Shown here one piece after another: positions 23,351 through 35,329 of a stretch of 64,000 nucleotides of DNA. Positions within the stretch are counted from its first letter, which is position 1. The number at the start of each line of letters is the position of its first letter. The notes under the pieces were generated by a model. That model ran no database searches and was not told where the DNA came from. It worked only from the letters and a program-made list of their open reading frames with translations. Made by a program: the position numbers and the translations under genes. The DNA lies in assembly GCA_023014335.1 (NCBI GenBank), contig JAECYW010000011.1:2294001-2358000 (forward strand). The letters run 5' to 3'. The stretch is from Galerina marginata (lineage: Eukaryota; Basidiomycota; Agaricomycetes; Agaricales; Galerinaceae).

Positions 23351-24944
23351 TCGCTGACAATCTGCTGAACCTTGGAGCTGATGTGCGTATGCACATCGGA
23401 GGGCTCGTCAGCCGCAGCCAAGTTGACCTGCTGGGCACCTTGGACATCGCCGCCGAGCGCGGCGTAGTGCTGCAGCCCGTTGTAAGCGCTGTCCTGATGG
23501 ATAGGCAGGGCTGAGGAATACTGCATGGGATCGTCGAGCTGGACTGCGTTCCTGATCTCCATGCAGGTAGCAAGGAATTGCCATGGGTCGTCTCGGGAGC
23601 CCTAGAGGTAGGTCACTAATGAATTCAAAGGTAGATCTGCCGGAAATCACACACTTATTCGCAAACTCTAAAACAGGGTCAAGATGCTCCTCGACCCATT
23701 CTACCCTGTCGTCGAAGTTGGCTTTATCGTAACCGTACAAATTCGCCGCGTGAATCTTGAGCCACCGGAAGCCACGAACACTCAGTGGTCGGACTCTCCA
23801 AAAATCAGCAAAAAATTCCTTATAATGGAATTCGCCGAATACGTCCACGAGACAGATCGCCGCCCATGTGGTTCAGATGTGGTGGGATGGGATAGGCGCG
23901 TCCTTCAGAAGTCCAGGTTATGCGGTAGGAAGAAGGTGTCGTCTAGAAACTGAAGCGAATCAGCACCAATGTCAAAATGAAAATTAAAGTACGCACAGCT
24001 CGAGTAATCTCAATCTTATAATTCACACTACGCCCATCCGAGTGATTATTCCCCTTCGCCCCAACCCCAGCCCTCTGTCGCACAACATAGTGACTCGGTG
24101 TAGTGTCGGGGTACGAACATGGATCTGCGGTTGCGTCGTTGCTCGAGCGGGAACGGGAACGGGAATGGGCGAACTGAAGGAAGACAGGACGCTCATAAGC
24201 GACAGAAACCCGTCCATCTCTCTAAATATCTCCTTGGTACACGCGTCTTGCTCCGAGCCTGCAGATCCGTGTCTGCGCCTTCTGGAATTACAAGCTTGGG
24301 TTGGATCGAACACGGCATGCGGGATCTTGCCCATCTGCTCTCCAAAGTTCCACACGGCCATGACGATATCGAAGATGACCCTGGTTACTACCCATGGCGT
24401 GGCTCCGAGAACATCCAGCCCGGCGTAAACAAGTTCGACATTCCATGCGTTGGTATTTTCGCGAGGGTAGACTTCTTGTTCTTGAGAGTCTTTGAACCGC
24501 ATAGCGTGGCCTACACGATTGAAAGCGTCAACACTGAAATTACTCATAGAATAGCAAGGCAATAAAACGCACTTTTGTTGTACAGATACCCTCCATTGTT
24601 GTAGTTGAGCGATGGTTTAAATTTCACCAGCATTGGAAGATGACGAGGGTGAATAGTCCGTTCTAGACTGTCTTTTTCCAGCCTGTCGGCAACAAGAGTA
24701 TTGATCTTGATGACACCCAGTCATTGTCCTCGTAAATATTCGTAGGACTGATAGAACGCTGGCTGAGGCTCCGTGCTATCAAAATGAGCAAAAAGTTAGA
24801 ATCGTGGGTGAAGCATGGAAACCTACAGAATAGCATCTCGAACCACCTCCGCAGCCTGAATGAGTAAAGTAACAAGCCAACATTTGGGCGATTTCAACGG
24901 CTGCGTCCACGGGCTCGTCCACTCTTCGCCATCCGAGGCCATCT
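22929..24944 (-). pseudogene. Mitochondrial RNA polymerase (RPO41) fragment, right arm
   Basis: Mirror copy of the pseudogene at 2,399-4,414 with the same stops, frame breaks and tandem duplication. The only difference seen between the two copies is here: C at 24,355 gives Val where the left copy has Met (AVWNFG against AMWNFG). The base lies in a CpG in this arm and reads as TG in the other arm. Family members, as I recall them, have Val at this place, so this arm probably keeps the older state. Confidence 0.85.
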
Positions 24945-25439
24945 GTGCTGCCGCGATCAAACTACAGTAAGCTCGGGCAGATATGTCGATGAGTCAGACG
25001 ACGTACTCACAGGAGTGAATCCCATAATCATAGTCTCACTTCCAATATAAAAACCAGACCGAGGTCACATAATCGTCTGTGGAGAGCGTCATTGGCGCGT
25101 GCGTTTAAGTGCAACAGATCCGGACTCTGCAGTGTCTGTTCTTTGGCATTAGCATTTGCAAATCATACGCACGTCGACACAGATTTCGTACTTTTTGTTC
25201 GCAAACCATGCCATGCGGACGAGGACACAGACCCGGATTTCTCTGCGTCAAATCCTTACGTCAAATCCCAAACAGGGACTGTCCTCATGCGTGCACGGGG
25301 GTATGGAATATCAGCTCTAAGGAGTGGTGGAGCTGACGTGGGTTGGTAAACATGAGACAAGAGTGGTTAAAGGTACAACGTAGGCCGCCCAGCCAGACGG
25401 ACCGAGTCTGATCGACATCACGTGATTCGCCAAATCAAC

Positions 25440-25481
25440 CGAAATCAGCCAAAGTCGGGCTGCCGACTTTGGCTGATTTCG
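25440..25481. repeat. Perfect 19-bp stem hairpin (right arm copy)
   Basis: Mirror copy of the hairpin at 1,862-1,903, identical in both stem halves and loop. Confidence 0.8.
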
Positions 25482-26479
25482 CAAAATCTTAGTAAATCCC
25501 ATGCAATCTTCATGCCGCCATGCACCAAGCGATTTACTTCACGGCAAGGCAATTCCCTCATCGTGTCGATTCTGTCGAGAACGAAAAGACTCGCCCTCGG
25601 AAACTGCATAGCGCTGAGAGCTGACAATTGCTAGTAGGACTTCGGAATCGTTTTTCGCCACCGAAGCATAACTTGGGAACAGTACTAGTCAGAGTAAACT
25701 CGGAGTAAACGATTATGGGCGATTCATGGGACGAACGTTCTAAAATCGAATTTGGAACAAGAATAATTGTAATCGCAACTCAGAATCTCTCAGAATCGGA
25801 TTTTTGTCGGAGGAGATTCGTCTACATTCCTACCCATGAAGACCGTCTAACTCTGTACGTCTTTTTGAACTCGATTCTGTAAAGAAACTAAAAGAATTCA
25901 CTTCTAATCTTTCCGGTGCATATACTTAACCATGTTTTGCCTCAATACTTGTCGTCGATCCAGCCACGGAGAGCATCAAAAGTTGGTACTAGTCTACTGC
26001 CTAAATCTATGGTCAGTATAATGAAGTTGCTAAAGTCCCCGCAGCTGAGCATCCCTTCCAGTCCGATGTCAAGGTCCGATGTCAAGGTCGACAGGGGGCA
26101 ATGAACACGTCCTGTAGGTTATACGGTAATTTAACGCAGTACTAAAAATCTTTCCGACAAGGCCGAGTTGACCTGGCCGCTGGAGGTTATATCACGGAAC
26201 ATCATCCACCACTGTCAGCTCAAATGCATGATTTTTGATGCTCAAAGCCTTCCAAACCAGAAGCCGAACTTATACTCGGCGGGTTTAATGAATAAAAGGA
26301 TGGGACGTACTGGAAAAAACTATATAAGAAAACGTGAACGTTAACTAGCTCAGCCTCCGGTCCAGGCGCTTTGTTCAAAAAGAAACATGCCGATGCACTT
26401 TGTTACTTACTCCCTAATCGATGAGGTTCTGCTCCAACTTCAAACATAGGTGGCCCACCCATGGAGAAGAAAGTAAGTT

Positions 26480-27190
26480 TCATCTTTCTGATTCAAGGCT
26501 TTTTTGCCGACTTTGAACCAATCTCTCCAGATGGAAGACGGCTGCGTAATATCAGGCGAACGGCATGGTCGTTTCAAGCCTGAAGTCCTGAGAGCCGCAA
26601 AACACAAGAGAATTGACCAAATATATCAGAAGCTTGAGATTCGCCAAAAGTGCAGAATCGCGGAATGTCGGTCGGCGTCACAGAATTCGTGCACGGGCGT
26701 AGATCTAGAGTTATCTATAGCTATGTAATCGAGGCGGATGACTATTTGAGTGGGTCAATCATTTGACCTAGCTTGACCCCTACCAGGCCGCATACTCCAA
26801 TCCAGAAAGCCACACTGCCCGCAAAACCACGCGCGAGGTCGCTTTGAAGCATTGAAGCATTACGTTTGGATGGTATGCCCATACAGACAGCATGAAAATA
26901 GCACTGAGTACCGAACTGAGACAGAAGCGAAACGAAACATACGAGTGATACCAGAAACGAAAACGTTTCCAAAAAAAAATCCTGTATGCCATAAGTGCAG
27001 AAACAGGACCTTGGTGCAGTACACCGGAGGTCCGGGCTTCATATCCAAGTGGGGCGTGAGGGATCGATATCCAGCAAATGTCGGCTTTTGAGGACCGTTA
27101 AAGTCAACTTTGCTGCTGCTAGAAGACCAGATGGGCGACCGATTCGACTTCCCTGCTGTTTCTGCCGGAAGAACGACACAATAGTAACTT
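26480..27190. repeat. Diverged relative of the palindrome-arm repeat
   Basis: Just outside the right arm. Blocks such as ATATATCAGAAG, GGTCGTTTCA and GAAACATACGAG occur in the same order and orientation as in 18,230-18,860, but with many changes and gaps. It is clearly older than the arm duplication. No coding potential seen. Confidence 0.6.
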
Positions 27191-27194
27191 TGGG

Positions 27195-27510
27195 CGAACT
27201 TACTTACTTACCGAAATCAATGCCGGTCGAGTCCAGGAAAACCAACTGACACAGGGATAATTTCTTAGTATGGTGAGCGTGCCTAAAAAGTTCAAGGATA
27301 TCAGCACTGACCCCGGTCAACGTCAAGCAAAGGCAGTGACGTGTACTTAGTGGGTTGAGAAATGACCGAATATGGCGACAAATTAGTGCACCTGTCTCCA
27401 AAACGAACATACTGAATTCAAACGACCGTAGTTGTTGAAATTTATCCTGAGTTGACTCTTTCCTTGCAGCTACGCTCGCCGGCTGCAAGAAAGCTCGATG
27501 AAATGAAACG
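27195..27510. repeat. Direct repeat, copy A
   Basis: Pairs with 28,400-28,710. Shared blocks in the same order include CTTACTT, GCCGGTC, TAATTTCTTAGTAT, GACAAATTAGT, GTCTCCAAAACGAA and GAAATTTATCCT. The spacing is about 1.2 kb. The copies are clearly diverged. Confidence 0.75.
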
Positions 27511-27519
27511 AGACCTTGG

Positions 27520-29250
27520 AATCCCTCCTAATATTTGAACGATCTGTGTCTGATTCGGACGATTTCAATTTTCCCGAATGAAATGTCGTCAAATTCAAAA
27601 TCCAAACGATTCGAATTCTTGTCTGATTCGGACGATTAATAGTTCGAATTTCCCGAATTCGTATTGAAGGCCACCCGAGACTTGAAATTGACTCGACGAT
27701 ATTAATTTTTCCGAATAGATGATGCCTACGGATGTCGAATCGAGACTCTAAAATTTAGAGACTGGTGTCTGATTCGGACGATTACTATTTCGAATATCCA
27801 GATTTAGCACCCACCAAAATGTATGCGATTTGTTTTAAATTTGGACGATTTCAGATTCCGGAATTGAATGCCAGCCTACGACGTCAAATCGAGACCCTCC
27901 GAACTTTCATTATTTGAATTTCCCGAATTGAATGCCAGAACACGGGGGTATGACAATTTATCCGTAGACATTTCCCGATTTAAATACACCAGACGGCAAG
28001 GTAAAGCAAGTAACGCACAATGATCATGAAGCACAGGTGCCAATAACCCCCACCTGTAAGCCGACCCAAATATCAATATCGCGTATTCGTTATTCTGTCA
28101 ATAAACACACTGCTGGCTAGACGAAAGTCAACTCGCAGTCGTTCGGCAGACGAATCTAGCGCGCCGGTCCATTTCCGTCCGCGTGCGTACTCTGGAGTCC
28201 GGAGGTTCCGCTCGCAAAATCAAGCGTCCTCAAGACACTGAAAAGATACACGAGAGTTGTCCCGACCGTCTGCACACGACAGGTCCCCGCAGACAATGAA
28301 TAAAGCGCGAACTCATATGCCGTGAGATTGGCTGTTTCTGCTAGAGGAAATGAGTCAATAGTTATTTATGCCAGCAGAAGATGAATATGTACGCCCATTA
28401 GCTTACTTGCCAAAATCAAGGCCGGTCAAGGCCAGAAAAACTAGCTGAAAGTACATATGTAATTTCTTAGTATAGTGAGAATAAAAAAGCTCAATGACTC
28501 GATGACGGAAGAGGACAGCTTGGACAGCTTGACGACGGCTAGCACTGACCAAGCAAAGGCGGTGACGCGACAAATTAGTACACAGCGAGTCTCCAAAACG
28601 AAGACACTGAACTGAAACGCACCACGGTAGTTGCTGAAATTTATCCTAGGTTTCAACTAGTCTTGCAGCTACGGTCGCTGGCTGAAAGAAACCTGAAATC
28701 ACTATTCGACGAGTTTCCAAAGAAATGAATATTAATGTACCTAAACCTTCAAAAGACCTTCAACACTATCAGCGACCCAACCTGGAATATCGAATGGAAT
28801 CCCTCCGATTTGACCGGTTTGTGGCTAATTCCCCCTAATTCAATGCGAGACCCTCCAAAATCTAAAAGATTTGTGTCTGACTCGGACGATTAATATCTCG
28901 GATTCCCGAATTGAATCCACCCTACCATTGCATCCACCCTACCACGTCGAATTGTGACCTTCGAAATTTGAACGATTTGTGTCTGACTCGCCGATATTAA
29001 TTTTCCGCCGCCTTAGGACGTCAAATTGGCACCTCTAAAATATAGACAACTGGTGTCTGATTCGGACGATTAATATTTCGAATGTCCAGAATTTTGGGAC
29101 CCACTTAAGACTTAGGGCATTTGTGCCTGATTTGGACGATTTCAGATTTCCCGAATCATATGCCAGGCTACGACGGAATCGAGACCCTCCGAGCTTTCAT
29201 CGACTTGGTGTCTTATTCGAACGGTGTCGAATTTCCCGAATTCAATACCA
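27520..29250. repeat. Degenerate minisatellite around TCTGATTCGGACGATT
   Basis: The motif TTTGTGTCTGATTCGGACGATT, followed by an ATTTCGAATTTCCCGAATT-like part and then TCGAGACCCTCC, recurs many times. Examples are near 27,545, 27,615, 27,765, 28,870, 28,980, 29,055 and 29,125. Units are roughly 60-110 bp and vary strongly. Direct-repeat copy B interrupts the array. A related TTGTAGCTGATTCGGGCGATT lies in the right arm near 17,550. No genes seen. Confidence 0.75.
28400..28710. repeat. Direct repeat, copy B
   Basis: Second copy of the segment at 27,195-27,510, followed like the first by the degenerate TCTGATTCGGACGATT array. The whole ~1.2-kb block therefore seems to have been duplicated in tandem. 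Confidence 0.75.
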
Positions 29251-29574
29251 GAACACGAGGGTATAAAGTTGGGCATTACTGCTTTTTGCGCTTCTACATA
29301 ACTGGCGGGTAAGATATAAGAATACAATAAGATAGAGATGCTTACTTATCTCGATTTTGACTCAATGCGAGCACGCCTATGCGAAGACGGCTACACCACC
29401 TTGTTTGGCTCAGCTGCACGGCCTATCCAACCTGAGCGCCTTCACTCAATTGCAATTTGAGTGTAACCTTGTTTCGTTTGACGAACTCGTTGACGACGTC
29501 CATGCAGCCACGCATTTGTTCCGGGTGCCTTATCCAAAAGGGCATGAAAGGGCATGGAATGGGCCTGTGCTGGA

Positions 29575-29675
29575 AAGCGAATGGCGAGGTATGATGGTGC
29601 GGGCGAGATGTGGTTGTGCGGGGAGAAGCGAATGGAGGCGAGGTATGATGGTGCGGGGAGAAGCGAATGGAGTCT
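29575..29675. repeat. Short tandem repeat, two units 54 bp apart
   Basis: GAGGTATGATGGTGCGGG occurs at 29,586 and 29,640 with the flanking GCGAATGG repeated. No gene association is visible. Confidence 0.6.
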
Positions 29676-30107
29676 CTGATGCTCTGGATCAACGATGCAC
29701 CTGTTGTGCCTGTGGCCAAGGTATTTCCTGACAATTGGATGATCCATTACGACGCCAGAGACTTGGTTTAAGTGAGCGGTCCCGGTTGCGGGAGCGACGC
29801 TCCGTCGCGTATGTCGGCCGGGGTCGCGCTCTGCTTGACCGAGTGTAGACAGTTGGCACCGGTCGTCCTTGTCGGTGGTCTGTCCTCGTCACCGCTGCGG
29901 GTTGCCGTCGCTCTTGGTTATCATCGTACGCGATGAGCCACGAGCCTGAGATGCTGGTACTGGTTGTCCTCCAAGTTCTCCGGGGTTTCCTGAAGGTGGT
30001 GGTGGTGGTCGGAGGTCTTACGGTGATTTATGGTTCCGCCTACGAGCATGCAAGGAAAACGAGAGGAAGGGGAGGTTCCGTCGCACCTATGGATGCTACC
30101 TTGATAT

Positions 30108-30765
30108 ATGAACCTATGCCAGTTGCCTAAAACTCTGATATATCCAGCTTGCCAACTGCCTAGCTTCCGCTTTAGGAAGGATCTTATAAATCATACTGTA
30201 GGGTGCCGGAAATGCCGGGGATGGCTAGGGAGCTCTCTCTGGGGGCGGGTAGGGTGCTGTGGATGCCGGGGATGCCGGGGTAGAGGGCGGGGAAGGGGTA
30301 GAATTAGTGTAGGATGGCGGGAATGTACAAACACGGAACAAACAAAGCAGGAGAATGGCCCCGGGGCGGTATTTTTGTTCCTGGGCGGGAAATAGGCGCT
30401 TTCGAGCCACGAAAAATTGTGCAATAGGATTAGATATATTATTGACGCCCTATTCACCTTTTTGCGCGCCTCAATCCGTGCGGGATTGGATGGATTAGCG
30501 CTCGAGCATTTGGATGACGTCTATATTTAGATTGCGATAATTCTCAATGCGGAGTTATCTCCGGACGCATTGATGGGGCTCTTGTTCCATCATTTTCCCT
30601 TTCCTCCGCGCTCGCTTTTGTGGATATTTAAATAAACTATCTGGTTGTATTCCCCTTGAAAATGCGAATCCATTGATACTAATTTTGTGGCCCAAAACTT
30701 ACAGGAAGTGGGTGGAAGGAAGGGTTGTCACTTCAACCACCTTCCAAATTGGGTTGCACTTCCTA
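30108..30765 (+). repeat. Left terminal inverted repeat of the 4.8-kb element
   Basis: Matches the reverse complement of 34,265-34,928 over its length with scattered changes. Blocks include AACCTATGCCAGTTGCC, GGTGCCGGAAATGCCGGGG, the palindrome-like CGGAGTTATCTCCG and GTATTCCCCTTGAAAAT. Confidence 0.85.
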
Positions 30766-33700
30766 GCACGAAAAAATAGAAAGAATGATGATATATTATG
30801 AATCTACTAGGATACATGGACTATGGACACTAATTAAGGAGGCAAGACAGAAGACGAGGCCCACGAAGAGGCGCGGCCAGCGTCAAGCCCACCCACTCAT
30901 TCGCCCCGCACTCTTCTACTTTAACCTCCCCCAGATGTCCAAACCGCGACCAGCAACATTGCATTGGTGGTTTGGATAGTTGGTTGAAGGTACGAAGGTG
31001 GCTGGCGTGGACGGCTGGTCGGCGTTGGACCGGAGTCGCGTAGATTGGGCAGACATCGTTGACGAGGATCGGCGTCCTCCAGACCACGTCGTCATCTCCC
31101 AAGCATTGCAACCACGGATGACGTGGGTTACAAGCTCGCGACGTTTGCTCAATTCCTGCTGCGGGCTGCCGTGGCGCGTCGTAAGCGATGGCGTCAGCCA
31201 CCAGCGTGAGGAAGGGTACCGAGGTGTTCGAGAGGTGAGGGCGAGGAGGCAACGATGTCCGTTGCCTCCAAGTCGCCACTCAGCCTTTACCGTTGTATCC
31301 GAGCAGCAGCAGCATTGTTGTTGCTGCTGCTGCTGAGCCCTGGAGCCATCGTATCGTAGGTAGGCGGCTGCGGTGGTGGCCGTGTGACGTAGGCTACCAG
31401 CTGAGGAAAGTCGGCAGGAATGGGGAGGGTGAGGCGGTGTCCAACGAGGCGAACCACGGCAGCGCTCGTGTTCGGGTCGTGGGTTTGCAATCCGGGCCAG
31501 TTTTGGGGGTTGTAAGTGGGGTGTAGGAAGGCGGGACTGCTGGTGTCGTCCTATCCCAGCAGAGCCCCAGCAACCCCGCTGCTGCTGCTGGCCTACCCCT
31601 GGAGTTTTCGTGTCGCAGAAGCAGCAGCGATCGTGCTACTGCTCCGCTGGTCTCGGCATTATGAGGTAGTGCTGTGGGTAGAGTGGTGTCAGTGGAGGGA
31701 ACGAGGGCGGCGGCGGTGCTTGGGCCCAGTAGCAGCCTGTTTTGGAGCGGATGAGCGGGGTGGGAGGAGGAAGAAGAGAATGCGAGACAAGTCGAATACG
31801 ACTCGTCTCCCGACGTACCGGCTGGGCCTCCCTCTCCAGGGCCTCCCCTCGTCGTCATTTGCCCCCGTCTACCATCCGAAGAGCTTGGAACGTCGGCCCT
31901 TAATCCATGAAGCGAGCAGGCGGTCGCGACGTCGAACGAGTATACCGTACGTATACCTCAAGCACCTAATCAAAAGACAAGTTGGTTAGCAAAGCACATA
32001 GAATATACGGTAAAGACTTACAAAAGAATTTCGCGGAGCGGAGTGGGCAAGCTAATGATGAAGCCTGAGGAACCGAAGTGGTGGTGGTTGGTTGTAAGCC
32101 AGTCGCCTGTCCTCGAGTTCGTTGATGCGTGTTCGAGCGGACTTTAAACACTCGGACCGTGCAATTCCCGATGGCCGCTCGTTATCTGCATCGACGTTGA
32201 GCCCACTGGGGGCGTTAAATAAAAAATATGAGGGCATGAAATCATTTGTTTAATACAACTGAATACAGCTATCCAAATTTTAGGAGTCAATAAACCCCCA
32301 AAACAGTGAGATTGGATGCAACTATGTGCGAGGTGATTTCGGGACAAGACCCATGAAATCTGTGAGCCACACCTCACCAGTTTGAAGGTATATTTCAGTG
32401 AAAAATGACTTTCATCAACCGAGTACGTGTATATTTAAAAGTAGATACCTCCGAAGGAATTTGGAGAACATTTCAGAAACCGCAGAATTCATGTTAATGA
32501 GACTTTGCGAAGTGAGGAATTATTCAAACTACAATCTAGACACATGGAACGGTGTATATAAAGCACCCGTATATATATCTCCAAAAAGTTTTATTTCTGT
32601 TGCTTTGTAGAAAGAGGCAGGCGCGAAATACATTCAAAACGGATCCATCAACGACGTCGAATCCCATGTTTCAACAGTACACTGAAAGCTACTTGGTCGA
32701 CTTATCAAGGTATTGGCAGATCTCTTCTTTCAAAAACTGCATATTGTAATTCTATACTGTACTTACATCTCTCAAGTGAATTTACTGCATTTATTTGAAG
32801 CTCGGATCTCATCTACTTCGTCGAGGGGAGTTCAGCGAATTGTTTCATAGGGTGATAACCATGTATTTTAAATATATTAAATTAGATTCTTTGTATTTTT
32901 ACTTGTAAGTCGAGAATACCTAACTACTCAATATCTAAAGCATATCCCGAAACAAATCAGACTTACGGATGTGCTGGGAACAGCTTCGGCGACGTTGCAG
33001 ACCTCGAGAGCGGATCGGAGGCTGACCGGTCCGGGTTTGCCAGCCAATCGGGTGGCTTGGGAAACTTCCGGGAAACACATCAACAACGATCAACGTCGTC
33101 GATGCTTGTTCCCAACCACCACCGACCACTCCTCTTTCGTTCGTCCCTCCCATCCTCCAGCCGCGCCGTGTGCCTCTCCCCCGCGACAGGGATGTCGGCC
33201 GGCAACGAATGCCAAGCGCCCACTCGAACCACCTCGACAGCAAACGACATGAAAAGGCAGGGCTTCTAGCTACCAACACAGAGGGACCTGGTCGGCCGCA
33301 ATGGCGTGAACGGGTGCGGTGGAGTAGGAAATCTCAAGGGGAGACCCTGTAGAGGGAGACCCGGAAGGTGCGTCGTGAAATTTCCGCACCTACGTCTACT
33401 CACCCGCCAACCCAGCCCTATGCTCACCGTGTCGCCGCTCTCCCGCGAACGAGCCGTCGTTGCAGGTACGAGAACCAGTGTCCAGCAAGACGACAGCGAC
33501 GACGAGGTGGACGCCTAGGCGGCAGTAGCGCCGAGCAGACGAAACACCAGCTCTTGCTGCTGCTTCCTTGGCGGTGGTGTGTGGGGATACGACAAGTGGA
33601 TCAAATCAACAGCAGCGGGTCGGGCTGCTGCTGCATGCCCTCTCGTTGTCTGGCCCATGCGTGGATGCAGGGCCGAAACGAGGGGATCGAGTCATAAGGA

Positions 33701-34264
33701 CTCGATCCTCTCGTACACCACCTCGCGTCAGCTGCAGCAGCAGCTCGCAAGTGACGACGAGCAGGATTGCGTCCTGCTCGTCCTTCACCTGCCTCATTCC
33801 ACTGCCATCTCGAGCCCCAGCGACCACGAGCAGCAGATGCAATGCCCCTGCAGCTTGCAAACCTTGAGGACAACCCATGAAGCAAGCGACTTCGTAGCCG
33901 CTGCGCTGCCACCTCACGTTCGCGAGCTACGCCCCCGCCTGCCGTTCCCTCAAGAGTCTGTCACCAGCGCACCACGATTGCCGCTGCTCAGAAGTCGTAA
34001 GAGACGACTGAAAGGCCGCAGACCCCAACTCCACTGCTGGTACTTCGACCTTGGACTCGCCACCCCCCTTCTATCCGCCAGCCCCACCTGGAGTAGAGAC
34101 GGCGTCGACACGGTGGTCGCGCCGTTTAACCCGATTATATACCCCACTCTCCTTTGTTATGTATTAGTATGTATGTAGTCCTTATGTACCGGCGTGTATA
34201 TAGCTGCTTTCCTTGTATCGTAGGTAGATTTCTAATATATTGGCTTTTATTTCATTGTCTGCGG
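30766..34264. other. GC-rich interior of the 4.8-kb element, no recognised gene
   Basis: Open frames up to about 200 codons occur (33,579-34,178 plus; 31,394-31,858 minus), but none shows a domain I know and both strands are open in places, as expected from high GC. CAG/CTG runs are found at 31,301-31,337, near 31,580 and near 33,730. The stretch 32,240-32,940 is AT-rich and different in character, perhaps a nested insertion. Confidence 0.5.
31301..31337. repeat. CAG/CTG microsatellite hairpin
   Basis: A GCAGCAGCAGCA run is followed by TTGTTG and then a TGCTGCTGCTGCTG run, so the two halves can fold on each other. Confidence 0.7.
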
Positions 34265-34928
34265 TTCAGTGTGAGTGCCTTCCGAATTGGGAAGGTGGTT
34301 CAAAAATGTATGTGATGCATTCACCCACTTCCCAAGGGCTTTAGGCCACAAACATAGTATCGATGGATTCGAATTTTCAAGGGGAATACAACCAGATAGT
34401 TTATTTAAATATCCACAAAAGCGAGCGCGGAGGGAAGGGAAAATGATGGAACAAGAGCCCCATCAATGCGTCCGGAGATAACTCCGCATTGAGAATTATC
34501 GCAATCTAAATATAGACGTCATCCAAATGCTCGAGCGCTAATCCATCCAATCCCGCACGGATTGAGGCGCGCAAAAAGGTGAATAGGGCGTCAATAATAT
34601 ATCTAATCCTATTGCACAATTTTTCGTGGCTCGAAAGCGCCTATTTCCCGCCCAGGAACAAAAATACCGCCCCGGGGCCATTCTCCTGCTTTGTTTGTTC
34701 CGTGTTTGTACATTCCCGCCATCCTACACTAATTCTACCCCTTCCCCGCCCTCTACCCCGGCATCCCCGGCATCCATAGCACCCTACCCGCCCCCCAAAT
34801 GGGTCCCTAGCTCATCCCCGGCATTTCCGGCACCCTAAAGGATGATTTATAATGGGCTTCCTAAAGCGGAAGCTAGGCAGTTGGCAAGCTGGATATATCA
34901 GGCTTTTAGGCAACTGGCATAGGTTCAT
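34265..34928 (-). repeat. Right terminal inverted repeat of the 4.8-kb element
   Basis: Reverse-complement partner of 30,108-30,765. Differences are mostly single bases and short gaps, so the element is older than the 26-kb palindrome. Confidence 0.85.
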
Positions 34929-35329
34929 TAATAAATCTAGCATACATGGCTGTCCGTCGATGATTCGTTGTGCTAAGTAACGGCACAAAAGGTAAAGGAG
35001 ATGAAGACGAATGCATATATATGGGAAGATGGACGATTGACGTCGATCGGACTTTGAAACACTTCTCAACCATTATCCGTCATTCGTCGCTGCTGTCGCA
35101 CCCCGCGAATCCTTCGCAGTAACCTCCCTCCCGCTGACGGAAAGCTCAACTATTGCTTGTATGACGCCTGAAGATCACGACTGGCAAGCCCTGAGACTTT
35201 GGGTGCGGTACTCGTGAGTGTATATGCCATGGTTTTTTGCACTTTTTCATGTTTCTGTACAATAGGAATGTCTAGAGCCTTTCTCATCGCATTTCCGGAC
35301 GCTGCTTCGGACGCTGCGATACGCCATAT
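34929..35329. other. Non-coding stretch between element and tandem repeat
   Basis: No gene, RNA or repeat recognised in these 400 bases. Confidence 0.4.

Larger units (their letters stand above)
16863..26246. repeat. Right arm of the 26-kb inverted repeat
   Basis: Reverse-complement partner of 1,097-10,480, separated from it by 6,382 bp of unique sequence holding a Tnp2 transposase. The two arms have different outer flanks. Just beyond 26,246 a short imperfect match to the left flank remains (AAGCCGAACTTA on both sides), so the true ancestral homology extended slightly further. I see no target-site duplication at the arm ends. Confidence 0.95.
30108..34928. mobile_element. 4.8-kb element with ~660-bp terminal inverted repeats
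   Basis: Two long inverted repeats (30,108-30,765 and 34,265-34,928) bound a GC-rich interior. No transposase, integrase or reverse transcriptase motif is recognisable inside, so it is either non-autonomous or of an unknown kind. The ends read ATGAACCTATGCCAGTTGCC. I see no convincing target-site duplication. Inside each terminal repeat lies a second boundary-like sequence, AGGGTGCCGGAAATGCCGGGG, which may be the true end of a smaller element. Confidence 0.7.

Noticed and set aside
1097..26246. Palindrome as a simple missed-adapter long-read artefact
   Set aside because: Such chimeras fold directly back on themselves. Here 6.4 kb of unique sequence with an intact gene separates the arms, flanks differ and one base differs. 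Other assembly errors remain possible.
1097..26246. Repeat-induced point mutation (RIP) of the duplicated arms
   Set aside because: RIP would leave many C-to-T changes in both copies. The arms are nearly identical and the enclosed transposase is intact.
27520..29250. CRISPR array
   Set aside because: The repeated unit is degenerate and of irregular length with no constant spacer size, and the genome is eukaryotic.
33579..34178. 199-codon ORF inside the 4.8-kb element as a gene
   Set aside because: No domain, no start context, GC-rich sequence open on both strands; it runs into AT-rich terminal repeat sequence.
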